DNA from: Alphaproteobacteria bacterium | GTDB lineage: Bacteria > Pseudomonadota > Alphaproteobacteria > Micavibrionales > Micavibrionaceae | Length of the DNA: 59,161 nt | Direction of reading: 5' to 3' | Assembly: GCA_021775965.1 (NCBI GenBank) | Contig: JAJFGV010000025.1 | Coordinates: 1 to 59,161 of the forward strand | In this document: in pieces, positions 25,397 through 34,495 of the stretch | Numbering within the stretch: position 1 is the first letter of the stretch | Layout of the letters: each line of letters starts with the position of its first letter | The notes under the pieces: generated by a model | What the model was told of the DNA's origin: nothing | The model's input: the letters and a program-made list of their open reading frames with translations, nothing else | The model's database searches: none | Translations under genes and position numbers: made by a program

Positions 25397-26611
25397 TTAT
25401 TTCATAACAGGTGCGGCCACACCTTGCAATTGGGTGGCAAGTCCAATGTGTTGCTTCTGTGCAGCCAGCATTGATGCAGTTCTTCCTTCGTTGTCAGTTA
25501 TGCTTACATCAATGCCCGGAATGGCCAGTAATCTGTCGACAACCCATTGATGGTCTCTTGATGCGGCAACCATGAGAGCTGTCTGGCCCTTATTGTTCTG
25601 TGCGTTTACATCAATAGTTTCAATAGCAAGTAATTTTTCAATTCTTTCTCTATCTACTTCTCTATCGCTTACGCTATAGCGTTTATCCGCCCTTCTTATT
25701 AATGCTGTATACCCGTCATTGTCTTTAGCGTTAACGTCTGCGCCAGCTGCCAGCAGTTTATCTATGATGTTGTCATAGCTGTGGTATCGTATGGCGTACA
25801 TCAGGGCTGTTTCTCCCTCGTAATGATGTTTGGCATTCAGATCAATTCCTGGTATCTCTAACAGTGCATTGATGGCAAATTCTCTACTGTCGTGACCGTT
25901 GTGTACACAGGCTACGGCATGTACTAAGGCATTTTCACCATTTTTATCTGTATCCTTAATATCAGCGCCCTTTTCCAGTAAAGTTTTGATAACCGTGGGA
26001 TTGCCTCTTGTTGCAGCATGTAGTAGCGCCGTTCCTCCGTATTTGTTCTGTGCATGAATGTCGGCCCCATTTTCAAGCAGGGTTCTAACATTATTATCAT
26101 GACCACAAAATGAGGCTATTATCAGAGGGGTAGCGCCCTCTGTATCTCTCCCTGTTGGTTCGACCTCAGCACCAGCAGCAATCAATTTTTTTACAATGGT
26201 GTTGTCCGGTTGAGCTGCAGCAGACATCAATATAGTTCTGTTCCTGTTCGGATAACCATCATCGGTTCGTGCTGAATTTAAGTCAGCTTTTTTAGTCAGA
26301 AGAATATCTATAATTTCATGATCTTTGTTTTCGACTGCATATTTAAGCGGGGACCATCCGCTTGCATCGACAGCATTAATATTGGCCCCAGCAGCAAGTA
26401 GTTGTTCAATCATGAGCTTGTCTTTTTTGTATGCAGCAGTCATTAGGGGGGTCATGTTTCGAGGTTCTTCGTTTACGGCGTTCACATCAGCCCCAATGGA
26501 AATAAGCGTTGCGGCATCGCGATGCGAGCTATCTCCAACAGCCTGATGGAAAATAGGATTTAGATGCGAGCGGTATTTTTTAGATATTTTTATAAGGGGT
26601 GTTTTGCTCAT
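25397..26611 (-). CDS. Ankyrin-repeat protein
   Basis: 404 aa made almost wholly of about ten 33-residue ankyrin repeats (units such as GATPLIIASFCGHDNNVRTL, GGTALLHAATRGNPTVIKTL, GQTALMVAASRDHQWVVDRL), with ENGADIHAQNKY-type beta-turns. No signal peptide or membrane segment. The first about 30 residues are basic. Such arrays bind proteins; the partner is unknown. It has its own predicted promoter and more A+T-rich codons than neighbours. It separates dsbA/smc from the efp-suhB-ompA group, so it may be a later insertion. Confidence 0.92.
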   Translation of the reverse strand: MSKTPLIKISKKYRSHLNPIFHQAVGDSSHRDAATLISIGADVNAVNEEPRNMTPLMTAAYKKDKLMIEQLLAAGANINAVDASGWSPLKYAVENKDHEIIDILLTKKADLNSARTDDGYPNRNRTILMSAAAQPDNTIVKKLIAAGAEVEPTGRDTEGATPLIIASFCGHDNNVRTLLENGADIHAQNKYGGTALLHAATRGNPTVIKTLLEKGADIKDTDKNGENALVHAVACVHNGHDSREFAINALLEIPGIDLNAKHHYEGETALMYAIRYHSYDNIIDKLLAAGADVNAKDNDGYTALIRRADKRYSVSDREVDRERIEKLLAIETIDVNAQNNKGQTALMVAASRDHQWVVDRLLAIPGIDVSITDNEGRTASMLAAQKQHIGLATQLQGVAAPVMK

Positions 26612-26652
26612 TTTACTGGCCTTTCATAGTATTTCGGAAACTTTATAGGAGG

Positions 26653-26681
26653 TTTTTAAAGTAGGTGTGCACTTATGTCAA
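26653..26681 (-). promoter_or_regulatory. Predicted promoter of the ankyrin gene
   Basis: Minus strand TTGACA (26676-26681), 17-bp spacer, TAAAAA (26653-26658), about 40 bp upstream of the ATG at 26611. The -35 is a perfect match, and the -10 is weak. Confidence 0.5.
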
Positions 26682-26718
26682 GAATTTTCCAGAAAAGTTG
26701 TTCTAAGGGCGCTCTAAA

Positions 26719-27771
26719 CTAAAGAACGTCGTTTTCGTCTATAAAGACCAGGTCGACACGGTCCAGGGGTGCTGTGCCGGTTTTGGTGCCCAATGCCCGG
26801 ACATCGATACGTTTGGGATCGACATTCTTTTCAATCAGATAGGCGCGGATCGAGATGGCGCGGGTCAGGGAAAGCCGTCTGGCGCTGCTTTGTCCTTCTC
26901 CGAAAGGGGTGGCAAAAGCCTGTACCTGCACACGAAAATTGGGATTTTTCTTTAATAAATCGAAAGCTTCTTTGTCAAAAACCTGTCTGGTTTTTACGTT
27001 CATATCAGTTGCGCCGGGAGCGAAAGGCAAGGATATGATCTGTTTTGCACTGTATTCAACGCCTATGGGTTGTTTGTTGTCCGGTTGGCGGCTTCCTTGC
27101 TCTTGTAGCACAGGTGGCGGCTCGGCGGCGGGCGGCGGCGGTTTGGCCTCGACAGATTTGTTGCTCTCTATACTGGCCAGAATGTCCTGGACGCTGGGCT
27201 CTATCAGCGTTTCCTTTGTTATGGGCTTTCTGGCGGCTATTGTGTTCTGGATAAAGCTTTTGGAAGCATGAAGCTTTTTTGGCCTTCTTTTTGGTACCGG
27301 CGGCATACGGGCTGCAGATGGCTCAACATCAGGAAGAAGTGATTTTAATGCCGTTTGAGAGACCGCCGCTTTTTGTAGGTAGGGCTTTCTTTTTGGAACA
27401 GGGGCAGGAAGAGGAGCTGAGCTATATCCGGTCAATGGCACAGGCGTCGCCAGTTTATAAACAGGCTCTCTTTCAACCGGTTTCACAAATGCGGGCGGCG
27501 CCACTTTGACATGTGGCTTAAACTGGGGGTTCATAGAGTTTTTCCGGGTCTTAACTTCCAGTGGAAACTCTTTTACCTGTTTCTTGTTTTGATTATAGCT
27601 GGTTAAAGGCGCGTTTTTGGGGTCGAACATCGGCGGTGGGCGGTAGTCACGGATGTCATCAAGCACATCAAGATTAACCTCGACATCATCGGCGGCATGG
27701 GTGGGCTGTGCATGAATTGATATCCACGCTGCAAAAACAGCTATTGCGATAAAGAGTTTAAATCTAAACAT
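26719..27771 (-). CDS. OmpA-domain periplasmic protein with Pro-rich spacer
   Basis: 350 aa. The signal peptide (about 1-26, ending THA-ADD) has no lipobox Cys, so this is not a Pal lipoprotein. A long Pro/Lys-rich region (about 30-235, repeated VPKRRPK/VPKRKP motifs) leads to a C-terminal OmpA-like peptidoglycan-binding domain (about 250-350, with SARRLSLTRAISIRAYLIEK and ALGTKTGTAP). It probably sits in the periplasm bound to peptidoglycan. It lies 12 bp downstream of suhB on the same strand. No specific name is safe. Confidence 0.85.
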   Translation of the reverse strand: MFRFKLFIAIAVFAAWISIHAQPTHAADDVEVNLDVLDDIRDYRPPPMFDPKNAPLTSYNQNKKQVKEFPLEVKTRKNSMNPQFKPHVKVAPPAFVKPVEREPVYKLATPVPLTGYSSAPLPAPVPKRKPYLQKAAVSQTALKSLLPDVEPSAARMPPVPKRRPKKLHASKSFIQNTIAARKPITKETLIEPSVQDILASIESNKSVEAKPPPPAAEPPPVLQEQGSRQPDNKQPIGVEYSAKQIISLPFAPGATDMNVKTRQVFDKEAFDLLKKNPNFRVQVQAFATPFGEGQSSARRLSLTRAISIRAYLIEKNVDPKRIDVRALGTKTGTAPLDRVDLVFIDENDVL

Positions 27772-27783
27772 TGTTCAATTGGG

Positions 27784-28578
27784 CTAAATATTATTTAGCA
27801 CTTTTTTCAGCGGGTCATAAAGCCCCTGATTGGCCGCCAGTATATTTCCGGTTTCAACAGGATTGTTTTTATCACTATCGAGGTCACAAATAAAGCCGCC
27901 GGATTCTTTTACGATGATAATGCCGGCTGCGACGTCCCAGGAATTAAGGTTTCGTTCCCAGAATCCTTCAAAACGACCGGCGGCAACATAGGCAAGATCG
28001 AGGGCTGCCGCGCCAAAACGCCTAAGGCCTGGTGCCATTGCCTGCACAGCGTCATATTCCTTCAGGAACAAATCTTTTTGTTTTTGAGAACGGCGGGGGG
28101 CTCCGGTGGCGATTGTTGCCATCATTGGATCGTCACGGCCCGAGACACGCAGGCGTTTGCGGCGCATAAAAGCGCCCTGGCTTTTTTCAGCGCTGAACAT
28201 TTCATCTTTGATCGGGTCATAAATGAGGCCGGCGACCAGCTCGCCTTTTTCCTGCAGGGCAATAGAGATGCACCAATGCGGAATGCCGTGCAGAAAGTTG
28301 GTGGTGCCATCCAGCGGGTCAATGATCCATAGATGATCCTTGTCTTTTCCCTCAACCGATCCGCTTTCTTCCATTAAGAAGCTATAGTTAGGATAGGCCT
28401 TTTTAAGCTCCTCGAAGATAATTTCTTCGGCGCGCTTGTCGGCGGCAGACACAAAATCACCGGGACCTTTTTTAGAGACCTGAAGTTGCTCAACCTCGCC
28501 AAAGTCGCGTATAAGTGAGCGCGCGGCTTTTTCAGCAGCCCGGACCATGATGTTCATTAGTGGTGATGGTTTTGCCAT
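27784..28578 (-). CDS. suhB: Inositol monophosphatase family protein
   Basis: 264 aa. The Mg2+-dependent phosphatase motifs are MEESGSVEG, WIIDPLDGTTNFLHG and SWDVAAGIIIVKESGG. Members dephosphorylate inositol-1-phosphate, and SuhB of enterobacteria also acts in rRNA antitermination. Which role applies is unknown. Its ATG overlaps the efp stop by one base. efp-suhB adjacency is common in alphaproteobacteria. Confidence 0.92.
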   Translation of the reverse strand: MAKPSPLMNIMVRAAEKAARSLIRDFGEVEQLQVSKKGPGDFVSAADKRAEEIIFEELKKAYPNYSFLMEESGSVEGKDKDHLWIIDPLDGTTNFLHGIPHWCISIALQEKGELVAGLIYDPIKDEMFSAEKSQGAFMRRKRLRVSGRDDPMMATIATGAPRRSQKQKDLFLKEYDAVQAMAPGLRRFGAAALDLAYVAAGRFEGFWERNLNSWDVAAGIIIVKESGGFICDLDSDKNNPVETGNILAANQGLYDPLKKVLNNI

Positions 28579-29144
28579 TAGTCCTTGGCCCGCTCGACAT
28601 AGGTGCCGTCTTCGGTTTTTACGACGATGCGTGTGCCGGATTCAACATGGGGTGGCACCATAACTTTTTCTCCATTTTCAAGGACGGCCGGTTTGTAGGA
28701 TGTCGTGGCTGTTTGGCCTTTGACGACAGGTTCGGCTTCGGTAATTTCTAACGTGACAGTCGTTGGTAGGGTAACACCGAGTGGCTGTTCTTCATAGCTT
28801 TCAACTTCGACAATCATGCCTTCCTGTAAATAGGCAGCGGGCGAGCCGATAATATCTCTGGTTATGGTGATTTGTTCGTAGTTTTCATTATGCATGAAAG
28901 TGAACTGGTCACCCTCGGGGTATAGATACTGGTATCGCTCTTGCTCCAGCCGTACGCGTTCAACGGTTTCCTGGGTACGGAAGCGGACATTGTCCTTGCT
29001 GCCGGTTTTAAGGTCACGAAGTTCAACTTGCGCCACGGCTGCGCCTTTGCCGGGTTGGACAAGATCATTTTTTACGACGGCGCAGAGTCTGCCGTTATAT
29101 TCAATAACGTTTCCCGCGCGTAGTGTGTTCGCATTGACCTTCAT
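28578..29144 (-). CDS. efp: Translation elongation factor P
   Basis: 188 aa, three beta-barrel domains. It rescues ribosomes stalled at polyproline, which is relevant here because TolA and the OmpA-domain protein are Pro-rich. The domain I tip reads VQPGKGAAV with the modifiable Lys33, a lysine-type tip (EpmA/B-like modification) rather than arginine-type. The C-terminal domain contains VPPHVESGTRIVV. It overlaps the dciA stop by 4 nt. Confidence 0.96.
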   Translation of the reverse strand: MKVNANTLRAGNVIEYNGRLCAVVKNDLVQPGKGAAVAQVELRDLKTGSKDNVRFRTQETVERVRLEQERYQYLYPEGDQFTFMHNENYEQITITRDIIGSPAAYLQEGMIVEVESYEEQPLGVTLPTTVTLEITEAEPVVKGQTATTSYKPAVLENGEKVMVPPHVESGTRIVVKTEDGTYVERAKD

Positions 29145-29608
29145 AGACTTTTTTCCATTAACATAGCTTCGCCCATACTTTTGAGCCTGGCGCGTATATC
29201 CGGGTCGCCAATATCATTCAGCATAGAGGATAGATGATTTTTTTCGCCTTCCGTCAAGGGTTTCCTTTGTTTTTTGGGCTTTGCGGCGTCTGTATTGGCT
29301 GGGACGTTCACAAAACGGATGGCGGTAATCCAGCGCTCACCAAAGATCTGATTGATGCGCTCTAATATAAGGTCTTTCTGGTAATGAAGTAGAGTGGCAT
29401 CCGCGCTGGTGGTGGCTATATCAAGGGAGGCTTGCGGCTTTTTGCCTTCTTTATGTTTTATGTAGCGTAGTTTGACCGGCTGGGCCTTTTGCGCCAGATC
29501 AGCGCCAATAATATCGTTCCAATGCGTCAGGATGCGGCCCAGCGATATATATTTGCGGGAAAAACTCTTGCCGGTGACACGGCCTGTGGCTTCGGAAACG
29601 GGTCGCAT
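29141..29608 (-). CDS. dciA: DUF721/DciA-family protein
   Basis: 155 aa. The DUF721 core (about 18-110) includes LGRILTHWNDIIGADLA, a Lys-rich loop, LDIATTSADATLLHYQKDLILERIN and the IRFVNV strand. A basic, disordered C-terminal segment follows. DciA proteins load or regulate the replicative helicase DnaB in bacteria lacking DnaC. The frame is open from a TTG at 29644 inside mutY, but AGGA 6 nt before the ATG at 29608 decides the start. Divergent from mutY with a 29-bp gap. Confidence 0.82.
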   Translation of the reverse strand: MRPVSEATGRVTGKSFSRKYISLGRILTHWNDIIGADLAQKAQPVKLRYIKHKEGKKPQASLDIATTSADATLLHYQKDLILERINQIFGERWITAIRFVNVPANTDAAKPKKQRKPLTEGEKNHLSSMLNDIGDPDIRARLKSMGEAMLMEKSL

Positions 29609-29637
29609 ATCTGATCCTGATTTGATAGATAGAAAGA

Positions 29638-30726
29638 ATGGCAAGTTTAAAGGCTAACAACAAGAGGGACGCTAAAGACGTTCAAGAATTTCGTGGACAG
29701 ATTTTGTCATGGTATGACAAACATGCCCGCATCCTACCATGGCGGGCGGCTCCGGGGCAAAAAGCTGACCCGTATCATGTGTGGTTATCGGAAATTATGC
29801 TTCAGCAGACCACGGTTGGTGCGGTTATTCCGTATTTTACCAAGTTTTTGGATAAGTGGCCGAATGTGCAGGCTTTGGCTAGAGCAGAGCGTGATGAGGT
29901 TATGAGTGAATGGGCCGGGCTGGGGTATTATGCGCGGGCTAGGAATCTTCATAAATGCGCGCAGGTGGTTGCCGGGGAGTTGGGCGGTGTGTTTCCGCAG
30001 AGTGAGGCAGCGCTGAAAGATTTGCCGGGGATTGGTGATTACACCAGTGCGGCGATTGCCTCGATTGCATTTGATAAGCCCGCCACTGTTGTTGATGGGA
30101 ATATTGAACGGGTCATGGCGCGTTACTTTGCAGTGAAGGATGCTGTGCCGGGGGCTAAGAAAATATTGAAGGTGCATGCACATTCTTTGTCAGACAGACG
30201 CAAGGATAGGCCGGGGGATTACGCGCAAGCCCTGATGGATATCGGTGCCGGTATTTGTACGCCGCGTTCGCCGAAATGTGGTTTGTGCCCGATCAGTAAG
30301 AAATGTGTCGCGCATAAGCAAGGTATAGAAGAAGAGTTGCCGGTGCGGGAGAAGAAGTCCGTTAAGCCACAGAAGTTTGGTTTTGTTTATTGGGTACAAG
30401 ATAGCGAGGGCAGGGTGTTATTACATCGAAGACCTTCGAAAGGAATGTTGGGTGGTATGGTTGGACTGCCGACATCAGAGTGGGTTGAACGGAAGAAAAA
30501 ACGTGGAGTTAAACACCTTGAAAATTTGAAAGACCTAACTTTTGCAGAAAAAAGGCAGAGCGTTCACCACAGCTTCACCCATTTCGACCTGGAATTGGGG
30601 TTAAAATGTGCTATATCAGTTAATGCATTGAAAACACAGGACGATTACTTTTGGTGTGATGAAAATGAGCTAAAAACGATCGGTTTTCCTACTTTATTCA
30701 GCAAAGCCATGCGGTTAAGTACCTAA
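29638..30726 (+). CDS. mutY: A/G-specific adenine DNA glycosylase MutY
   Basis: 362 aa. It removes adenine mispaired with 8-oxoguanine. The catalytic Glu52 lies in SEIMLQQTTV. The helix-hairpin-helix is LPGIGDYTSAAI, with the catalytic Asp153 in VVDGNIERVMARYF. The [4Fe-4S] cysteines are C207, C214, C217 and C223 (C-X6-C-X2-C-X5-C). The C-terminal Nudix-like lesion-recognition domain (about 245-360) is present, including QSVHHSFTHFDLEL. Placement next to dciA and near ccrM is usual for the lineage. Confidence 0.96.
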   Translation: MASLKANNKRDAKDVQEFRGQILSWYDKHARILPWRAAPGQKADPYHVWLSEIMLQQTTVGAVIPYFTKFLDKWPNVQALARAERDEVMSEWAGLGYYARARNLHKCAQVVAGELGGVFPQSEAALKDLPGIGDYTSAAIASIAFDKPATVVDGNIERVMARYFAVKDAVPGAKKILKVHAHSLSDRRKDRPGDYAQALMDIGAGICTPRSPKCGLCPISKKCVAHKQGIEEELPVREKKSVKPQKFGFVYWVQDSEGRVLLHRRPSKGMLGGMVGLPTSEWVERKKKRGVKHLENLKDLTFAEKRQSVHHSFTHFDLELGLKCAISVNALKTQDDYFWCDENELKTIGFPTLFSKAMRLST

Positions 30727-30765
30727 AGTTGCAGTTTATGGCCCAAAAGCCTATAATTACAGGGT

Positions 30766-31881
30766 GTGATAACAATTATAGAGCGGTGTAATTTGAATTA
30801 TTTTAACAATAAAAGATTTCTATTGTTCTTCCTGTTTCTTTTTATGATGCCGGGAACTGTCCCTTATGTTTTGGCGGAAGAACCTGCTCAGGAAGTCGAG
30901 GAAGTTCAGGACGGACAAGAGGTGCGGAAAGCTGAAGACGAAAAGGAAAAGAAAAAGCAAGAAGCCCAGGAGCCTAAGAAAAAGTTTTTATACGAAGAAA
31001 TCACAGTAAAAAGTTTATCCCATCTTTTTTGGGCGCTTTCGAAGCTGGATATCAAAAACCAGGTCCATATCGATAACTTCATGCTGATTAACGAATGTGA
31101 CATCTACAAGGATTATTATAGCCACGATTTTGAATGGCGGGAGATTAGAAAGTCCGGTGCTGCTTTTATTGAAGACAACAAGGACCTTTTCCCTTTGCGT
31201 TTTGAATTTATGCAGCCGTTAAAAGTTACAGATTATGACTTTGAAAAAGAAGGTTTTGATGTTGCGGAAAAGTACAAAATATATTCCACGCGTCGTTTTG
31301 AAGTTTTTGCAACGAATTTAACAGAATCAATATGTGGCAAACAAGGTAATATCGCAGGTTACCCGCGCGGTCTTGTTGTTGAATTCAGCAGACCGTTTAA
31401 TCTGACTTTTCTGCCAGTGAATAGGGAACTTGCAGATATATATATCAGTAATAAATTGAAATATTTTCAGGAATTGCCCGCACATCAGCAAAATGAACAA
31501 TTTATGCATGAAGGACGTGATATATATCTTGTTATGAAGGTCAAGTTTTTCGCTTCCCGTGGTGAAGCCAGAACGCGGGAGGGTGTAGGTCTGGGCAATG
31601 TTCTGGCGGTTCTGGAAGGCTATGAGATTTATGGTGATATAGAGAGAAAGATGTTGCTGTATTCCGAAAGTTTTCGGAGTCGCAAAAGAAAATCTAAAAT
31701 GGAACAGGACTTAATTAAGAAATATCAGGAATCAAAGAAGAAGAAAAAGGCTGAAGAAAAATCTAGTTTAGAGTCCAACCAAGAAGAGTCTGAAATCCAG
31801 GTGCAGGATTCTGAAGCAAAAGCCGATCAAGGTGCCAATGACGCAGAAATTGAAATTCAGGTGCAAGAGGCAAAGGATTAG
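30766..31881 (+). CDS. Hypothetical secreted protein with charged tail
   Basis: Up to 371 aa, not firmly recognised. GTG at 30766 is the first start, but TTG at 30793 after GAGCGG would give a tidier signal peptide (MNYFNNKRFLLFFLFLF...VLAEE). A Glu/Lys/Gln-rich mature N-terminus is followed by a folded domain (about 75-305 in the long form), with conserved-looking aromatic strands and two Cys (INECDIY, ESICGKQG). A Lys/Glu-rich tail with a repeated EIQVQ motif ends the protein. It is convergent with ccrM with no gap. Probably periplasmic; function unknown. Confidence 0.75.
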   Translation: MITIIERCNLNYFNNKRFLLFFLFLFMMPGTVPYVLAEEPAQEVEEVQDGQEVRKAEDEKEKKKQEAQEPKKKFLYEEITVKSLSHLFWALSKLDIKNQVHIDNFMLINECDIYKDYYSHDFEWREIRKSGAAFIEDNKDLFPLRFEFMQPLKVTDYDFEKEGFDVAEKYKIYSTRRFEVFATNLTESICGKQGNIAGYPRGLVVEFSRPFNLTFLPVNRELADIYISNKLKYFQELPAHQQNEQFMHEGRDIYLVMKVKFFASRGEARTREGVGLGNVLAVLEGYEIYGDIERKMLLYSESFRSRKRKSKMEQDLIKKYQESKKKKKAEEKSSLESNQEESEIQVQDSEAKADQGANDAEIEIQVQEAKD

Positions 31882-33084
<1,203 letters not shown>

Positions 33085-33109
<25 letters not shown>

Positions 33110-33771
33110 TTGGTTGAGCCGTGTTCCAGAAAATTCCTGACCGGGGCGTAGCTGCGGCGATGATGCGGGGTGATGCCGTGCGCGTCGATGGCATCGAGAT
33201 GTTCGCGTGAAGGGTAGCCGACATTGCGTTCCCAGCCGTAATGCGGGTGCTGCTCGGCCAGTTTGGTCATCAGGCGGTCGCGGGTGACTTTGGCCAGGAT
33301 CGAGGCGGCAGCGATTGAGACGGATTTATTATCGCCTTTGATCACGGCTTGCGTAGAGCAGGGCATGTTTTTGGGAATGTGATTGCCGTCGATGAGGGCG
33401 TGATCGGGTGGTTTGCTTAATTGGGAATATGCGTTCTCCATGGCTTTTAAGGAGGCCTGCAGGATATTGATTTCATCTATTTCCTGTGGTGAGATTTCAG
33501 CAATGCCGAAGGTAAAGTGTTCGCTTATGAGTTCAAAGAGGCGTTCGAGTTTGGGCTTCGAGAGTTTTTTGCTGTCACGGATGTCAGGAACGAAGTCGAG
33601 GCAGCGCTTTTCTTCGGGGATGTAAACGCATGCCGCGACGACCGGCCCGGCTAATGGCCCGCGCCCAACCTCGTCGAGGCCGCAGACGGTGCCGTTATGG
33701 GTGTTTTCGAGGGTGAAGTCGGGGTGGGGGGTGCTGTTATTGCCGATTTTATGCCTAAGCCTTTGAGCCAT
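33085..33771 (-). CDS. rnhB: Ribonuclease HII
   Basis: 228 aa. It cleaves RNA in RNA-DNA hybrids and at single ribonucleotides. The family start of the fold is GLDEVGRGPLAGPVVAACVYIP, then RDSKKLSKPKLERL, LIDGNHIP, GDNKSVSIAAASILAKVTRDRL and HPHYGWERNVGYPSREHLDAI. Catalytic Asp and Glu of the first motif and the distal Asp residues are present. The ATG at 33771 gives about 30 residues before the core. It ends 105 bp upstream of ccrM. Confidence 0.95.
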
Positions 33772-33915
33772 CGTCTTTTTTCCTGTTTCCTTTAGTTCGG
33801 TCGTAAATTTATTCGGGGTGGGGGGTTGGCTCTTGTTTCTTTGTTTTGAGGGTAATTCCTTTATTGCATTCGTCGTCCGGCATATCCACCATTATGGGGG
33901 CAACAAACGGGAATT

Positions 33916-33944
33916 ATAATAGGATATTATTCCTTTTATGTCAA
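33916..33944 (-). promoter_or_regulatory. Predicted promoter of rnhB
   Basis: Minus strand TTGACA (33939-33944), 17 bp, TATTAT (33916-33921). It implies a 5' leader of about 135 nt before rnhB, in which a 27-codon ORF (33892 down to 33809) is open without a convincing RBS. The 436-bp gap 33772-34207 holds this promoter, two palindromic repeats and the promoter at 34147; I see no further gene in it. Confidence 0.6.
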
Positions 33945-33969
33945 GATAAAAATTAAACGCGGAGGTTCG

Positions 33970-34006
33970 ATCCGCCTTCGCTAAAACTACGGCGCGACAG
34001 GCGGAC
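33970..34006. repeat. Interspersed palindrome (CCGCC...GGCGG type)
   Basis: TCCGCC (33971-33976) and GGCGGA (34000-34005) form a hairpin around TTCGCTAAAACTACGGCGCG. The sequence style, a Ser/Arg-like CGCTAAA...TACGGCG core between CCGCC arms, is that of short interspersed palindromes seen in many bacterial genomes. It directly adjoins the larger palindrome at 34025. Confidence 0.5.
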
Positions 34007-34024
34007 GCGAAGAGTTCTCTCTTT

Positions 34025-34116
34025 CGTCATTGCGAGCGAATGAAATGAGCGCGGCAATCCAGTCTTTTCTTTGCAGCCCTTGGATTGCCGCGTCGCTGAC
34101 GCTCCTCGCAATGACG
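34025..34116. repeat. Nested palindromic repeat (MITE/REP-like)
   Basis: The outer inverted repeat is CGTCATTGCGAG (34025-34036) with CTCGCAATGACG (34105-34116), 12 bp perfect. The inner inverted repeat is GCGGCAATCCA (34051-34061) with TGGATTGCCGC (34081-34091), 11 bp perfect. The CGTCATTGCGAG...GCGGCAATCCA consensus is a well-known interspersed palindrome of Rickettsiales and other bacteria. No ORF or transposase inside. Confidence 0.75.
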
Positions 34117-34146
34117 GGTGTGGGACGCGAATAAACACGAATATTG

Positions 34147-34175
34147 TTGACATAACGGTATCTCTGTAATAATCA
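34147..34175 (+). promoter_or_regulatory. Predicted promoter of the YbjQ-like gene
   Basis: TTGACA (34147-34152), 17 bp, TAATCA (34170-34175), about 35 bp before the ATG at 34208. An alternative -10 AATAAT (34168-34173) would give a 15-bp spacer. It begins just outside the palindromic repeat. Confidence 0.45.
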
Positions 34176-34207
34176 CAGGTAAATCATAGCAAATTGGAGA
34201 GTTTATA

Positions 34208-34495
34208 ATGGCTGAAAAACAAAAACCGCTTCATTCTTCATCTGAGGCACGTATTCACCTTCATGTAGTTGATAAAGTAATACCGCTGGGGTTTATTTTT
34301 TCTCAACATAGCAAGCAAGATGAAGCCTGGGAAATGTTAGAAGATAAGGCAAGACAGTTGGGTGCTAATGCAATTATTGGTGCTACACAGCACGTTGTCT
34401 CAGATCCTTCTAATGCTGGGAGGCTTTTTGCTTTTGATGGTACGGCTGTAATTGTAAAGACAGACGGATATCAGGAATGTCATATCTGCAATTAA
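34208..34495 (+). CDS. YbjQ-like small protein
   Basis: 95 aa. The second half (DKARQLGANAIIGATQHV, then FDGTAVIVKT) resembles the LGANAVVG and GTAV core of the YbjQ/UPF0145 putative heavy-metal-binding family. The N-terminus is divergent. Two Cys at the very end (ECHIC) are not part of the known family core. GGAGAG precedes the ATG. It overlaps the convergent pepN stop by 4 nt. Family placement is tentative; no function should be assigned. Confidence 0.6.
   Translation: MAEKQKPLHSSSEARIHLHVVDKVIPLGFIFSQHSKQDEAWEMLEDKARQLGANAIIGATQHVVSDPSNAGRLFAFDGTAVIVKTDGYQECHICN

Noticed and set aside
26719-27771. Calling the OmpA-domain protein Pal
   Set aside because: No lipobox Cys after the signal peptide, too long, and not in the tol operon.
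34025-34116. CRISPR array or attachment site
   Set aside because: A single nested palindrome without regular spacer-repeat units, no cas genes and no integrase.
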